Of a DNA stretch of 64,000 nucleotides, positions 53,822-63,837 are shown one piece after another. Made by a program: the position numbers and the translations under genes. Under the pieces are notes generated by a model. It had not been told where the DNA came from, did not search any database, and was given only the letters and a program-made list of their open reading frames with translations. Each line of letters starts with the position of its first letter. Within the stretch, counting starts at the first letter, position 1. Where the stretch lies: the NCBI RefSeq assembly GCF_002939865.1, contig NZ_MDEE01000008.1, positions 62,001 to 126,000 of the forward strand, read 5' to 3'. The DNA comes from Xanthomonas dyei (lineage in GTDB: Bacteria > Pseudomonadota > Gammaproteobacteria > Xanthomonadales > Xanthomonadaceae).

Positions 53822-54559
53822 CTAAGCGCTCTTCGGCACCACAGCCCGCGAGGCGATGATGCCCAGCTCATAAAGCAGGCACATGGGGATGGCCAGCATC
53901 AGCTGCGAGACAACGTCCGGCGGGGTGAGTACGGCGGCCAGGATGAAGATGCCGACGATGGCGTAGCCGCGGCCGTCGCTGAGCTGTTTGGGGCTGACCC
54001 AGCCCATCAGTACCAGGATCACCAGCGCCACCGGCAACTCGAAACTGGCGCCGAAGGCGAAGAAGATCGCCAGCACGAAGTCCAGGTACGAATTGGCGTC
54101 GGGAGTAATTGCGATGATGTCCGGCTTGAACGTGGTCAGGAAGTGGAACACCGCCGGCAACACCAGGAAGTAGGCGAACGCGCAGCCGATGTAGAACAGC
54201 GCCACCGCCGAGGCCAGCAACGGAAATGCCAGTTTCTTCTCGCGCTGATACAAGCCCGGGGCCACGAACGCCCAGGCCTGATACAGCAGCCACGGCACGC
54301 TGAAAAACACCGCCACGAAGAAGGTGAGCTTGAGCGGGGCGAAGAACGCGCCGGCCGGATTGACCGCAACGATGGTCTGCCCCAGCGGCAGCTGCGAGAC
54401 CAGCGGTGCGGCCAGCCAGGAATAGATCGCGCGCGAGAACGGCAGCAGCGCCAGCAACACCACGCCCAGACCGATCAGTGCGCGCACCAGACGGGCGCGT
54501 AATTCGACCAGATGCTCGATCAGACTGCTTTCGGCCTGTGCGTCGTCGAACAGGCTCAA
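53822..54559 (-). CDS. tatC: Sec-independent protein translocase TatC
   Basis: This 245-residue, six-helix inner-membrane protein is the signal-peptide receptor of the Tat pathway for folded proteins. The N-terminal IEHLVELRARLVRALIG with its conserved Glu (near residue 15), PLKLTFFVAVFFSVPWLLYQAWAFVAPGL near 75 and FAFGASFELPV near 160 are typical. The start is TTG at 54559, overlapping the tatB stop as TTGA. Confidence 0.96.
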   Translation of the reverse strand: MSLFDDAQAESSLIEHLVELRARLVRALIGLGVVLLALLPFSRAIYSWLAAPLVSQLPLGQTIVAVNPAGAFFAPLKLTFFVAVFFSVPWLLYQAWAFVAPGLYQREKKLAFPLLASAVALFYIGCAFAYFLVLPAVFHFLTTFKPDIIAITPDANSYLDFVLAIFFAFGASFELPVALVILVLMGWVSPKQLSDGRGYAIVGIFILAAVLTPPDVVSQLMLAIPMCLLYELGIIASRAVVPKSA

Positions 54560-55140
54560 GGCGCCTTCTCCTGGGTGCTGCTAGTTGCGGTCGTTGGTGC
54601 GGTCGCGCCCTGCGCGTTCACCGACGTGGAGGCCAGGCTGCCGTGCGGAGCCGGCACCAGCGTCTGCCGGGGCGCCGGCGCAATCGGCTGCGCCTGGGCG
54701 ATGACCGGGGACGGCCCCGGCACATGTGTATGCGGTTGCACGCTGCCCGGCGCCAGCACCACCGGCGCATCGGCGGGCAGCTCCAGCGGTGCGGCCACCG
54801 GAGTGGCGCTGGTGCGGATGTCGATATCGCGGCCGAGCTCGTCGTGCAGGCCGCGTGCCTGCTCATGCAGCCCGCGCGCACCGTCTTCGACCTGCTGCTG
54901 GGTGTTGCGCAATTGCCCTTCGGCTTCGCGCAGTGAGGCCTGCACGTCCTGCAGGCTGCGCTTGAGTTCGTCGGCTTCCAGCTCGCGCTCGAGCTCCTGC
55001 TTGACCGAATCCCACTGCATGCGCGCACGGCGCACCCACAGTCCAGCGAAACGGGCCGCCTTGGGCAGCCGCTCGGGACCTAGCACCACCAGGGCGACAA
55101 TCGCAATGAGCGTCAGTTCGCCAACACCTATGTCAAACAC
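54556..55140 (-). CDS. tatB: Sec-independent protein translocase TatB
   Basis: This 194-residue protein has one N-terminal membrane helix (FDIGVGELTLIAIVALVVLGPERLPKAAR with the conserved Glu and the GPERLP hinge), an amphipathic coiled helix (about 40-100) and a long Pro/Ala-rich tail. It forms the TatBC receptor complex. It starts with GTG at 55140, 15 bases after tatA, and overlaps tatC. Confidence 0.95.
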   Translation of the reverse strand: MFDIGVGELTLIAIVALVVLGPERLPKAARFAGLWVRRARMQWDSVKQELERELEADELKRSLQDVQASLREAEGQLRNTQQQVEDGARGLHEQARGLHDELGRDIDIRTSATPVAAPLELPADAPVVLAPGSVQPHTHVPGPSPVIAQAQPIAPAPRQTLVPAPHGSLASTSVNAQGATAPTTATSSTQEKAP

Positions 55141-55155
55141 CGACGCTGCTCCGGA

Positions 55156-55401
55156 TCAGCGCGCGTCGCGGTCGCGTTCAGCCTGCGCCTCGCGCGCCTG
55201 CTCGGCCTCGCGCGCCTGCTCGGCAGTGCGGGAGTCGTCGCCGAGCTTGCCGGCCGGCTTGTCGTCGTCGTGCATGCCTTTCTTGAATTCCTTGACCGCG
55301 CTGCCGAGATCCTTGGCACCGCTGGTGAGACGCTTGGTACCGAACACCAGCAACACGATCACCAGCACGATCAGCCAGTGCCCAATGCCGAAACTGCCCA
55401 T
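55156..55401 (-). CDS. tatA: Sec-independent protein translocase TatA
   Basis: This 81-residue pore-forming component has the N-terminal helix [21 protein letters not shown], the FGTKRL hinge and an amphipathic helix ([12 protein letters not shown]). Its tail holds a short repeat ([19 protein letters not shown]) encoded by near-identical 18-bp units. It leads the tatABC operon. Confidence 0.95.
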   Translation of the reverse strand: MGSFGIGHWLIVLVIVLLVFGTKRLTSGAKDLGSAVKEFKKGMHDDDKPAGKLGDDSRTAEQAREAEQAREAQAERDRDAR

Positions 55402-55473
55402 GATCTGCTCGCTTGCTGAAAAGAAGGAAGGCTCAGGATACCCCAGCGCACCGCGCAGGGGGATGACAGCGGC

Positions 55474-56379
55474 TTAGCGGTTGCCGTCTAGTGATTCGGT
55501 GCGGATTTCGCCATCGGACACCGACTGGAACCCCTGCTGCGGAGGCGGCGTGGTGCTGGGCTGCATCGGCACCGTGCTGGCCTCGTTGGCCGGCGGCGGC
55601 GGGGCCGATTGCGCTGCCGGGGCTGCGCTTGGCGCGCGCGCTGGCGGTGACGGCGCGGTGTCGTCGCTGTCGCCGTCGCTGCTGCGATTGGCGCGCGCGG
55701 TGTAGGTGACTTCTTCCAGACGATCGCGGAAGGCGATCACGTCGGTGGACGGGCGCTCATTAGTGCGACCTTCGAAGATCATGCGCGGGGTGGCGCCGCC
55801 GCCGTAGGAGTTGAGGTCGGCGGCGTCGTCGATCTGCAGCACTGCGCCATCCAGCGCCACGCCGGCGAACAGCCCACGGGCGCGCGACCACGACCAGATT
55901 TCGGCCTTGAGCTGGCCATCGGTAGCGGCAGCGGCGTTGCGGCCCACCGGGCCGGCAGCCACGCCGGCATCGGCGCCGAGGGTGAACTTGCCGTTGACGA
56001 TGTTGTCCAGGCTGCGGTCGTTGCGGAACACCAGCACCACGTCGGAGGACTGCACACCGGCCTGAAAGCCGATGCTGCCGCCGGTGAGCTTGACGAACAC
56101 CGGCTGCGACCAGCTGCCGTCGGCGTTCTTCATCGACATCAACCCATGGCCTCGGCGGCCGCCGATCACCAGGCCGGCCTTGAGCGTGTCGGGGATGACC
56201 ACGATGGCCCGCGCCTCGTCGAGCAGCTTGTCCGGGATGGACTGCTCGGGAATCTTCATGATCTCGTTGAGCACCCGCACTGCGTTACGCGCACGCTGGT
56301 CCTCTTCCGGGCCGGCAACGGCGTGGCCGGCGGCGAAGGTCAGCGACAACAACAGGGCCAGACGCGACAAACCAGGCAT
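55474..56379 (-). CDS. Exported SYLF (Ysc84) lipid-binding domain protein
   Basis: This 301-residue protein has a signal peptide (LALLLSLTFAAGHAVA, residues 7-22) and a SYLF/Ysc84 domain at about 35-205. The domain shows ARAIVVIPDTLKAGLVIGGRRGHG, GGSIGFQAGVQSSDVVLVFRN and FTLGADAGVAAGPVGR. The C-terminal third is a Pro/Ala-rich low-complexity tail. SYLF domains bind phosphoinositides in eukaryotes; the bacterial role is unclear. GGAG precedes the ATG at 56379. It is divergent from hemH. Confidence 0.87.
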   Translation of the reverse strand: MPGLSRLALLLSLTFAAGHAVAGPEEDQRARNAVRVLNEIMKIPEQSIPDKLLDEARAIVVIPDTLKAGLVIGGRRGHGLMSMKNADGSWSQPVFVKLTGGSIGFQAGVQSSDVVLVFRNDRSLDNIVNGKFTLGADAGVAAGPVGRNAAAATDGQLKAEIWSWSRARGLFAGVALDGAVLQIDDAADLNSYGGGATPRMIFEGRTNERPSTDVIAFRDRLEEVTYTARANRSSDGDSDDTAPSPPARAPSAAPAAQSAPPPPANEASTVPMQPSTTPPPQQGFQSVSDGEIRTESLDGNR

Positions 56380-56540
56380 GACAAGCTCCAAAGGACGATC
56401 CGTCAAAGATAGCAATGCGGCGACGTTAGTGCTGGCGCAATGAATCGGTGGTGAGCGCATCCGGCGGCAAGACGGCGCAGATCGGGACGATTGATGCGCT
56501 GTCCTCGGCAGTCCTGCCCGGCTCTGCCAGAATGGTCGGC

Positions 56541-57497
56541 ATGAACACCACTCCTGATACCGCCCTGCTGGTCGTCAACCTCGGCACCCCCGAATCGCCG
56601 ACCGCCCCGGCCGTGCGCCGCTACCTGGCCGAGTTCCTCAGCGACCGCCGCGTGGTCGCGATCCCGCCGCTGTTCTGGAAGCCACTACTGTATGGGGTGA
56701 TCCTGCCGATCCGCGGCCCCAAGTCGGCGGAAAAATACGCCAAGGTGTGGCTGCCCGACGGCTCGCCGCTGGCGGTGTACACACGCCGCCTGACCGAAGG
56801 CCTGAAGGACGCGATGCCCGACTGGCAGGTGGAATGGGCCATGCGTTACGGAGAGCCCGCCCTGCGCAAGACGCTCGATGGCCTGCGCGCGCGCGGCATC
56901 AAGCGCATCGTGGTGTTGCCGCTGTATCCGCAGTATTCGACCACCACCACCGCCTCGATCCAGGACGTGGTGGATGCGTGGCGGCCCAGCGCGCCGGAGG
57001 TGGAGGTCAGCGTGATCCAGGAGTACTGCGAGGACGCAGGCTGGGTAGCGGCGATCGCCGACTCCATCCGCGCGCATTGGCAGGTGCACGGGCGCAGCGA
57101 GAAGCTGATGTTTTCCTTCCACGGCCTGCCGCAACGCGTGGCCAAAGCCGGCGACCCGTATCCGCAGCAATGCGAACGCAGCGCGCAGGCGATCGTGAGC
57201 GCATTGGGCCTGGGCCCGGACGAGTGGCAGATGGGCTACCAGTCGCGCTTCGGTGCCGAGCGCTGGCTACAGCCGTATGCCGAACCGACGCTGTGGGCGC
57301 TGGCCGAAGGCGGCGTGCGCAGCTTCGACCTGGTGTGCCCCGGCTTTGCCACCGATTGTCTCGAGACGCTGGAAGAAGTGGCGCTGGGCTTTGCCGAAAC
57401 GCTGGCCGAGCGTGGCGCTACGCTCAGCTATATTCCCTGCCTCAACGCCGCCCCACCGCACGCGCAGGCACTGGCCGCATTGGTACGCCGCGCGTGA
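56541..57497 (+). CDS. hemH: Ferrochelatase
   Basis: This 318-residue enzyme inserts Fe2+ into protoporphyrin IX, the last step of haem synthesis. It shows [12 protein letters not shown] near residue 10, [15 protein letters not shown] near 128 and the catalytic His in [11 protein letters not shown] near 196, and C-terminal [18 protein letters not shown] with the conserved Glu near 275. The ATG at 56541 is chosen; upstream in-frame starts precede the family N-terminus. It is coupled to the next gene by GTGA. Confidence 0.96.
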   Translation: MNTTPDTALLVVNLGTPESPTAPAVRRYLAEFLSDRRVVAIPPLFWKPLLYGVILPIRGPKSAEKYAKVWLPDGSPLAVYTRRLTEGLKDAMPDWQVEWAMRYGEPALRKTLDGLRARGIKRIVVLPLYPQYSTTTTASIQDVVDAWRPSAPEVEVSVIQEYCEDAGWVAAIADSIRAHWQVHGRSEKLMFSFHGLPQRVAKAGDPYPQQCERSAQAIVSALGLGPDEWQMGYQSRFGAERWLQPYAEPTLWALAEGGVRSFDLVCPGFATDCLETLEEVALGFAETLAERGATLSYIPCLNAAPPHAQALAALVRRA

Positions 57498-58360
57498 GGT
57501 TGGAGCCGTTTGCGTGCGAGCTGGCGATTGGGCGTGTCACCGGCTTGCGCAACACCGACCGCGGGCCACGCCGGGTGCTGGCATTGCACGGCTGGCTCGA
57601 TAACGCGGTCAGCTTTGTCCCGCTCAGTGCGCATCTGCGCGCGCCCGATCTGGATCTGGTGCTGCTCGACCTGCCCGGTCACGGCCACAGTGCGTGGCTG
57701 CCGACGGGCGCCGAATACACGCTGAGCAGCGCAATCCACAATCTGCTGCAGGTGGCCGATGCATTGGGTTGGGACCGTTTCACGTTGTTGGGCCACTCGC
57801 TGGGCGGCGGTGTCGCCAGCCTGATGGCCGCCGCCGCGCCGGAGCGCATCGAGGCCTTGGTGGTGATCGAAGCGCTGGGGGCGTTGGGCGAACCGGTGGA
57901 AAGCACCGCCGAGCGGTTGCGCGACTCCGTGCGCTCGACCCGCACCCTGCCGCAACGGCCGCTGCGTGTCTTCAGCTCGATGGAAGCGCCGGTGCGCGCA
58001 CGCATGATGGCCAATCAACTCACCGAGCCGGCGGCGCGCTTGCTGGTGGAACGCGGCCTGCGCGTGGTCGAAGGCGGCTACAGCTGGTGCACCGACCCGC
58101 GCCTGACCTTGCCCACCGCCATCCGCATGACCGAAGCGCAGATCGACGCGCTGCTGGCCGCCATCGCGTGCCCCACCCAGGCCATCTTCGCCACGCCGGG
58201 GCAGCCGTATTTCTCCGACACCCTGCGCGATCACCGTGTGGCCATGGTGCCGGACGCCCGCCTGCACCTGCTGCCGGGCAGCCACCATGTGCATATGGAA
58301 GCACCGCAGGCGGTGGCGGCGGTAATCAATGGGTTTTTGGCGACGCTACCACAGCCGTGA
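57494..58360 (+). CDS. Alpha/beta-hydrolase fold protein
   Basis: This 288-residue hydrolase has an oxyanion motif [13 protein letters not shown] near residue 25, the nucleophile elbow [12 protein letters not shown] near 98 and a C-terminal His in [12 protein letters not shown] near 265. It starts with GTG overlapping the hemH stop (GTGA). The substrate is unknown; similar proteins are annotated as esterases or serine hydrolases (SERHL-like). Confidence 0.87.
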   Translation: MRLEPFACELAIGRVTGLRNTDRGPRRVLALHGWLDNAVSFVPLSAHLRAPDLDLVLLDLPGHGHSAWLPTGAEYTLSSAIHNLLQVADALGWDRFTLLGHSLGGGVASLMAAAAPERIEALVVIEALGALGEPVESTAERLRDSVRSTRTLPQRPLRVFSSMEAPVRARMMANQLTEPAARLLVERGLRVVEGGYSWCTDPRLTLPTAIRMTEAQIDALLAAIACPTQAIFATPGQPYFSDTLRDHRVAMVPDARLHLLPGSHHVHMEAPQAVAAVINGFLATLPQP

Positions 58361-58395
58361 TGCAGGCATGCGCGATCCGCAGATAAGCTGACGCG

Positions 58396-58683
58396 ATGGC
58401 AGATCCCATCCGTGTGGTCACTGCGATTGAATCCTTCGCTGTGTGGAATGCGCCGTGGACGTTTTTCGACACGGTGCACGCGACGCCACACTTGACTGCC
58501 GATGATCGCCTGCTGTTGCAGCAGGTGTGGTTGGTGGCGTGTCACGCAGAGCACTGGACGTCGGGTGGCACGCTGGATACAGGCGCGGCGGCAACGGAGA
58601 GTGCCCTGACATCGCACTTTGCGTGGCTGTCAGCGCAGGCTTGCCGGCAACTTGCCAGGGCTGCGTCGTACGCGTGGCGTTAA
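58396..58683 (+). CDS. Small hypothetical protein
   Basis: This 95-residue frame starts MADPIRVVTAIESFAVWNAPW and is rich in Trp and Ala, soluble, and not recognised. It lies 35 bases after the hydrolase on the same strand with only a poor ribosome site. Codon choice is compatible with a real gene. It may be a lineage-specific cotranscribed gene or a chance frame. Confidence 0.45.
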   Translation: MADPIRVVTAIESFAVWNAPWTFFDTVHATPHLTADDRLLLQQVWLVACHAEHWTSGGTLDTGAAATESALTSHFAWLSAQACRQLARAASYAWR

Positions 58684-58801
58684 CCAAGCGTGCCATCACG
58701 CGTGATCGGCATGTTGCTGATGAACCATGATTGGATTCAAGGCGCATGCGGATCATTGCAAGAGCCAGGGCAGCAGTGGCTTTTCTGCAGCGACGTTTGC
58801 G

Positions 58802-59587
58802 TCACTCGCCCTGCAACAACCGCCGCAGCTGCGCCTTGAGTTGGCGGCCGTGTTCGTGGAAGTAACTGCGCTCGTCGCGCCAGGCGGGGAAGCGGTGTTC
58901 CACTTCGGCCCAGAACGCGGGCGAGTGATTGGCCTGCAGCAGATGGCAGAGCTCGTGCACCAACACGTATTCGAATGCGGACGGGCGGCCGAGGACCAGC
59001 GCCAGGTCCAGCGCCATCGAACCATCCGGGGCGAGCGAGCCCCATTGCGACGACATCACCTTGAGCCGCAGACGCGTGGGCGGGCGCGGCAAGCCGGGCA
59101 GATAGGTGGGCAACCAGCGGCCGACGTCGGCGCGTGCCTGCGCTTCGTAGAATTCCTTCAGCGTGCGACGCAGGCCGGCGTAGCCCAGCCGGGACGGCAC
59201 GTGGAAATGCGCGCCTGCCTCATCGACTTCGATGCGCGTGTAACGGCCTTCGTGCCAGTGCAGCGGGAGCAAGACGCCACGCAACGGCAGCAGCCCGGAC
59301 ACACCGCGTTCCAATGCAGGAAACGCATCGACCTGCTGGTACCGCGACAATTGCGTGCTCAGCCAATCCAGATGCGCATGCAGGAACCGTTCGCCGGAGA
59401 TCAGGCTGGCCCGCAGCGGCAAGGTGAGCCGCGCACCGCGTTCGTCGACACTGAGTTTGATGCGCCGCGCGCGTGAGTCGCGCACGCGCAGCACCTCGAT
59501 CTCGCGGCCTTCCAGTTGCACGCGCACGCAGTCGCGTTGGACAACCTGCGAGGGCGGCGCAATCAGGCGGCGGACGGGCTTGAACAT
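58802..59587 (-). CDS. YgjP-like M48-type metallopeptidase domain protein
   Basis: This 261-residue cytoplasmic protein matches the YgjP/DUF45 family. The zinc motif VLVHELCHLLQANHSPAFW (HExxH, with the downstream His/Glu region) lies near residue 205, and the family hallmark MSSQWGSLAPDGSMALDLAL near 175. The ATG at 59587 is chosen because the longer frame upstream is out of family. The physiological substrate is unknown. Confidence 0.9.
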   Translation of the reverse strand: MFKPVRRLIAPPSQVVQRDCVRVQLEGREIEVLRVRDSRARRIKLSVDERGARLTLPLRASLISGERFLHAHLDWLSTQLSRYQQVDAFPALERGVSGLLPLRGVLLPLHWHEGRYTRIEVDEAGAHFHVPSRLGYAGLRRTLKEFYEAQARADVGRWLPTYLPGLPRPPTRLRLKVMSSQWGSLAPDGSMALDLALVLGRPSAFEYVLVHELCHLLQANHSPAFWAEVEHRFPAWRDERSYFHEHGRQLKAQLRRLLQGE

Positions 59588-59880
59588 GGGCACAGGATAG
59601 CGCTGCGATGTGTCAGGTGGTGAGACGCCGGCGGCGTTGCTGCCAATGCGTGGACGACGTCGGAGGGCTGGCTGGTTCGGACGCGACGTGGATGGCGTCA
59701 CTGTGCGTCGGCATGACACGCGCACAGCGCGGGATGCCAGGCACTGGGCATGCACGCGGCGCCATCAACGACTGGCGGATGTAGTGCGTGCCACGCAGTG
59801 CGAATCGCTGTGCGAGAGATGAACCGCACGATGGAATACACCACCAGCCGCGCTGACAAGCGCGGCTGGTGGTGTACGGA
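59588..59880 (-). terminator. Spacer with a strong hairpin after rdgC (59841-59875)
   Basis: CCACCAGCCGCG and CGCGGCTGGTGG form a perfect 12-bp stem around an eight-base loop just downstream of the rdgC stop, extended by flanking TACA/TGTA. A T-run is lacking, but position and stability suit a terminator. Nothing else is evident in the rest of the spacer. Confidence 0.6.
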
Positions 59881-60786
59881 TTACTCCGCCTTGCTCAACT
59901 TCAGCGCGGTTTCCAGCAGCAGGAACAGCCGGCGGATTTCTGCGCTCATCAACGCAAAACGCGCATCGAGTTCGGCACGCGCGCCATCGTCGTCGCTGTG
60001 TTCGAGCTGGTCCAGCGCGCCGTCGAGGAACTTGAGCTTGCGGATCACCAGATCGTCGCCGAGCACGAACGACAGATTGTCGTCCAGCACCAACGCCAGC
60101 TTGGTGACCTGCTTGCCGGCCTCCAGGTGCTTGTCGATTTCGTCGCCGCGCAGTTCCTGATGCTGGCACTTGACCACCGCGCCGCCTTCGATGGGGTCCT
60201 TCATTTCGCATTCTTCGCCCAGGCTCAGGCCGTCGGGCAGCGGCTCGCCGGCGATCCAGCCGGTGAGGATGGCGCGTGGTGCGACTTCGGCATTCAACGG
60301 CAACGCCGGGAAGCTGCCGAGCGCGCCGCGGATCTCGCTCATCACGTTCTCGCCGCTCTTGCGGCTGGACGTGTTGACCGCGATGTAGCCGTTTTGCAGG
60401 TCCAGAATCGCGTCGGTACGCGAGCTCTTGACGAAGGCGCGCGGCAGCAGCTCATGGATCAGGTCGTCCTTGAGGCGCTTGCGGGCCTTGCCGCCGGGGC
60501 GACGGCCTTCCTTCTCTTCGATCTCGGCGACCTTGCGCTCGAGCAGGTCGTTGACCACTGCGCCAGGCAGGATCTTGTCCTCGCCACCGATGGTGAGCCA
60601 CAAGAACTCTTCCAGGCGGTGCGAGAGCACTTCCTGCTCGTCGCGGCCGAATGGCGAAATGAAACCGCGCGAACTCATTTCCAGCGGGCCGACCGGCTTG
60701 AGCTGCACCTGCGGCAGCAGCGTCTCGATCTCGGAAAAATCCAACGTGGTGGGAAAACGGAACAGGGTGAGATTGCGAAAGAACAT
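59881..60786 (-). CDS. rdgC: Recombination-associated protein RdgC
   Basis: This 301-residue DNA-binding ring protein limits RecA activity. It has the family start MFFRNLTLFRF, then GFISPFGRDEQEVLSH near residue 41, LLPRAFVKSSRTDAILD near 114 and LSFVLGDDLVIRKLKFLD near 240. Length is normal. It is 60 bases downstream of ttcA on the same strand. Confidence 0.95.
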   Translation of the reverse strand: MFFRNLTLFRFPTTLDFSEIETLLPQVQLKPVGPLEMSSRGFISPFGRDEQEVLSHRLEEFLWLTIGGEDKILPGAVVNDLLERKVAEIEEKEGRRPGGKARKRLKDDLIHELLPRAFVKSSRTDAILDLQNGYIAVNTSSRKSGENVMSEIRGALGSFPALPLNAEVAPRAILTGWIAGEPLPDGLSLGEECEMKDPIEGGAVVKCQHQELRGDEIDKHLEAGKQVTKLALVLDDNLSFVLGDDLVIRKLKFLDGALDQLEHSDDDGARAELDARFALMSAEIRRLFLLLETALKLSKAE

Positions 60787-60846
60787 GCGTAAGACCGAAG
60801 AAGAGAAACGTGGAGGTGGAAGACCGACGGCGACCGGGTGGGCGCG

Positions 60847-61761
60847 TCAGTCGCTGTCGTGTATGGCATCGCCAGTGGCGAACCAGGCAGTGGAATCTGG
60901 CGCGTCCGTGGTGGCATCGGGCACGCGGCCCAGACGCATGAAATCGAACAGCGTGCGGTCGGCCAGTTGCTCGGGGCGCACGTCGCCGAGCGCGCGCGCA
61001 ATCTGCTCGACCCGGCCGGGCTGCTCGTGGTCCCACTGCTGCAGCATGCGGCCGACCTGCTGGCGCTGCAGGTTTTCCTGGCTACCGCACAGGTTGCACG
61101 GGATGATCGGAAATTGCCGCGCCTGCGCGTACTCGGCGATGTCGGCCTCGCGCACATAGGCCAGCGGGCGGATCACCACATGCGCACCGTCGTCGCTGCG
61201 CAGCTTGGGCGCCATTGCGGCCAGCCGCGCGTGGTGAAACAGGTTCATGAAGAACGTGGCGACGATGTCGTCGCGGTGATGGCCTAGCGCGATCTTGGTC
61301 ACCCCATGCGCTTGCGCATAGGCAGACAGCGCGCCGCGCCGCAGCCGCGAGCACAACGAACATAGGGTCTTGCCGGCCGGAATCACCCGGCTGACCACCG
61401 AATAGGTGTCCTGCTCGACGATGTCGAATGGCACGCCCAACTCGCGCAGGTAGGCCGGCAGCACATGGGCGGGGAAGTCGGGCTGTTTCTGATCCAGATT
61501 CACCGCCACCAAGGTGAACGGCACCGGCGCCTTGCGCTGCAGGTGCAGCAGCATGTCCAGCAAGGTGTAGCTGTCCTTGCCGCCGGACAGGCACACCATG
61601 ATCTTGTCGCCAGCGGCGATCATGCCGAAATCGGCGATCGCCTGGCCCACCTGGCGTTGCAGCCGTTTGCCCAGGCGCAGCTGCTCACGCTGCACCCGCT
61701 GGCGCGGGTCGCGCGGCGCGGGATCGGCCAGGGGTTGCGGCAGCGGCAGGACAGCGGTCAT
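60847..61761 (-). CDS. ttcA: tRNA 2-thiocytidine(32) synthetase TtcA
   Basis: This 304-residue PP-loop enzyme thiolates cytidine 32 of certain tRNAs using an iron-sulfur cluster. It has the PP-loop [14 protein letters not shown] near residue 57, the cluster Cys in [10 protein letters not shown] near 133, and [13 protein letters not shown] near 220. The ATG at 61761 is in the normal position. Confidence 0.95.
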   Translation of the reverse strand: MTAVLPLPQPLADPAPRDPRQRVQREQLRLGKRLQRQVGQAIADFGMIAAGDKIMVCLSGGKDSYTLLDMLLHLQRKAPVPFTLVAVNLDQKQPDFPAHVLPAYLRELGVPFDIVEQDTYSVVSRVIPAGKTLCSLCSRLRRGALSAYAQAHGVTKIALGHHRDDIVATFFMNLFHHARLAAMAPKLRSDDGAHVVIRPLAYVREADIAEYAQARQFPIIPCNLCGSQENLQRQQVGRMLQQWDHEQPGRVEQIARALGDVRPEQLADRTLFDFMRLGRVPDATTDAPDSTAWFATGDAIHDSD

Positions 61762-62333
61762 AAGCCGCTCATTGTAGCTGCCGGGGCGGATTGGGATTGG
61801 GATTGGGTCGTGAGGCCAGAGGCGGCTGCCCCCATCCGCCCTTCGGGCACCTTCCCCCGTCCACGGGGGAAGGGAGCAAGCCCTCTTCTACGGGGGAGCG
61901 CCTCCCGCCCAGTCATTTCCCGGCGATCTCCTCTTCTGGTGGTCCCTCTTCTGGTGGTCCCTCTTCTGGTGGTCCCTCTTCTGGTGGTCCCTCTTCTGGT
62001 GGTCCCTCTTCTGGTGGTCCCTCTTCTGGTGGTCCCTCTCCTGGTGGTCCCTCTCCTGGTGGTCCCTCTCCTGGTGGTCCCTCTCCTGGTGGTCCCTCTC
62101 CTGGTGGTCCCTCTCCCGCACGCGGGAGAGGGTGCCCGAAGGGCGGGTGAGGGCAGCACGCCAACGCACATCACCGGCTTCCCCAGATCCGGCAGCCATG
62201 GAACAGTTCGCATCTCGCAGCGCAGCAAGCCTTTCGGCGGCGGGCTGGGTAAAGTCCACAGGACCGTTTCAGCTGGGATCGGCATGACACCTTGGGCTTC
62301 GCTGTATGGCGCGGCTTTTTTCAGTCGACTTTT
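61762..62333. repeat. Spacer with 15-bp tandem repeat flanked by two hairpin repeats
   Basis: Twelve copies of a 15-bp unit occupy 61931-62110. Seven read CTCTTCTGGTGGTCC (61931-62035) and five read CTCTCCTGGTGGTCC (62036-62110). Hairpin repeats lie at 61829-61873 and 62109-62153, the second beginning inside the last unit. The array is open in several frames (for example GGPSSGGPSS) but has no gene context and is taken as non-coding. Nothing else was found up to the xylA promoter. Confidence 0.9.
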
Positions 62334-62347
62334 TGGTAGCGCTAACA
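62334..62347 (+). promoter_or_regulatory. XylR box upstream of xylA
   Basis: TGGTAGCGCTAACA lies 152 bases before the xylA start and is identical to the 14-bp xyl box recognised by the LacI-family repressor XylR in Xanthomonas xylan/xylose regulons. It is partly palindromic (TTAGCGCTAA type core). Derepression by xylose or an oligosaccharide is expected. Confidence 0.88.
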
Positions 62348-62499
62348 TTTTTTGCGTCGCGAAGCAGAATACGCATGCACAGACCTACGGCATGTGCTGC
62401 AGCGACGCGGCGCCGCCGGCCGTTACGCGTTCCATTACCGCTGTGTGTCGATGCCATCCCTCTCCCCCGTGACACCCCCTTTCTGCAGGAATCCACCCC

Positions 62500-63837
62500 A
62501 TGAGCAACACCGTTTTCATCGGCGCGAAGGAATATTTCCCCGGCATCGGCAAGATCGGCTTCGAAGGCCGCGACTCCGATAACCCGCTCGCGTTCAAGGT
62601 CTACGACGCCAACAAGAAAATCGGCGACAAGACCATGGCCGAGCATCTGCGCTTTGCCGTGGCCTACTGGCACAGCTTCTGCGGCAACGGCGCCGATCCG
62701 TTCGGCCCTGGCACGCGCGCGTATCCGTGGGATGCGGGCAATACCGCGCTGGGTCGCGCCGAAGCCAAGGCCGATGCCGCGTTCGAATTCTTCACCAAGC
62801 TCGGCGTGCCGTATTACTGCTTCCACGACATCGACCTGTCGCCGGATGCCGAGGACATCGGCGAATACGAAAGCAACCTCACCCACATGGTCGGCATCGC
62901 CAAGCAGCGCCAGGCCGACACCGGCATCAAGCTGCTGTGGGGCACCGCCAACCTGTTCTCGCACCCGCGCTACATGAATGGCGCATCCACCAACCCGGAC
63001 TTCAACGTGGTGGCGCGTGCGGCGGTGCAGGTCAAGGCTGCGATCGATGCCACCGTGGAATTGGGCGGCGAAAACTACGTGTTCTGGGGCGGCCGCGAAG
63101 GCTATGCCTGCCTGCACAACACGCAGATGAAGCGCGAGCAGGACAACATGGCGCGCTTCCTCACCCTGGCACGCGACTACGGCCGCGCGATCGGCTTCAA
63201 GGGCAATTTCCTGATCGAGCCCAAGCCGATGGAGCCGATGAAGCACCAGTACGACTTCGACAGCGCCACCGTGATCGGCTTTCTGCGTCAGCACGGCCTG
63301 GACCAGGATTTCAAGCTCAATATCGAAGCCAACCATGCGACGTTGTCGGGCCACAGCTTCGAGCATGACCTGCAGGTGGCCAGCGATGCCGGGTTGCTCG
63401 GCAGCATCGATGCCAACCGCGGCAACCCGCAGAACGGCTGGGATACCGACCAGTTCCCGACCGACCTGTACGACACCGTCGGCGCGATGCTGGTGGTGCT
63501 GCGGCAGGGCGGGCTGGCACCGGGCGGCTTGAACTTCGATGCCAAGGTGCGCCGCGAATCGTCCGACCCGCAGGACTTGTTCATGGCGCATATCGGCGGC
63601 ATGGACGCGTTCGCACGCGGTCTGGAAGTGGCCAATGCGCTGCTGACCTCCTCGCCGCTGGAAACCTGGCGCGCCGAGCGTTACGCCAGCTTCGACAGCG
63701 GCGCCGGTGCGGACTTCGCCAATGGCACCAGCACGCTGGTGGACGTGGCCAAGCATGCGGCCGGCAACGTGCCGACCCATATCAGCGGCCGCCAGGAAGC
63801 GTATGAGAACTTGATCAATCAGTACCTGACGCGTTGA
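62500..63837 (+). CDS. xylA: Xylose isomerase
   Basis: This 445-residue enzyme converts D-xylose to D-xylulose. Active-site and metal residues are all present: His in YCFHDIDL near residue 108, Glu and Lys in LIEPKPMEP near 240, Glu/His in [12 protein letters not shown] near 276, Asp in GSIDANRGN near 303 and LNFDAKVRR near 346. AGGA precedes the ATG at 62500. It sits under an XylR box. The remaining xylose genes are not in the window and probably follow to the right. Confidence 0.97.
   Translation: MSNTVFIGAKEYFPGIGKIGFEGRDSDNPLAFKVYDANKKIGDKTMAEHLRFAVAYWHSFCGNGADPFGPGTRAYPWDAGNTALGRAEAKADAAFEFFTKLGVPYYCFHDIDLSPDAEDIGEYESNLTHMVGIAKQRQADTGIKLLWGTANLFSHPRYMNGASTNPDFNVVARAAVQVKAAIDATVELGGENYVFWGGREGYACLHNTQMKREQDNMARFLTLARDYGRAIGFKGNFLIEPKPMEPMKHQYDFDSATVIGFLRQHGLDQDFKLNIEANHATLSGHSFEHDLQVASDAGLLGSIDANRGNPQNGWDTDQFPTDLYDTVGAMLVVLRQGGLAPGGLNFDAKVRRESSDPQDLFMAHIGGMDAFARGLEVANALLTSSPLETWRAERYASFDSGAGADFANGTSTLVDVAKHAAGNVPTHISGRQEAYENLINQYLTR

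Noticed and set aside
61888-62348. Proteins with GGPSSGGPSS or similar low-complexity repeats
   Set aside because: They come from the 15-bp minisatellite, which is open in several frames on both strands and has no ribosome site or conserved flanks.
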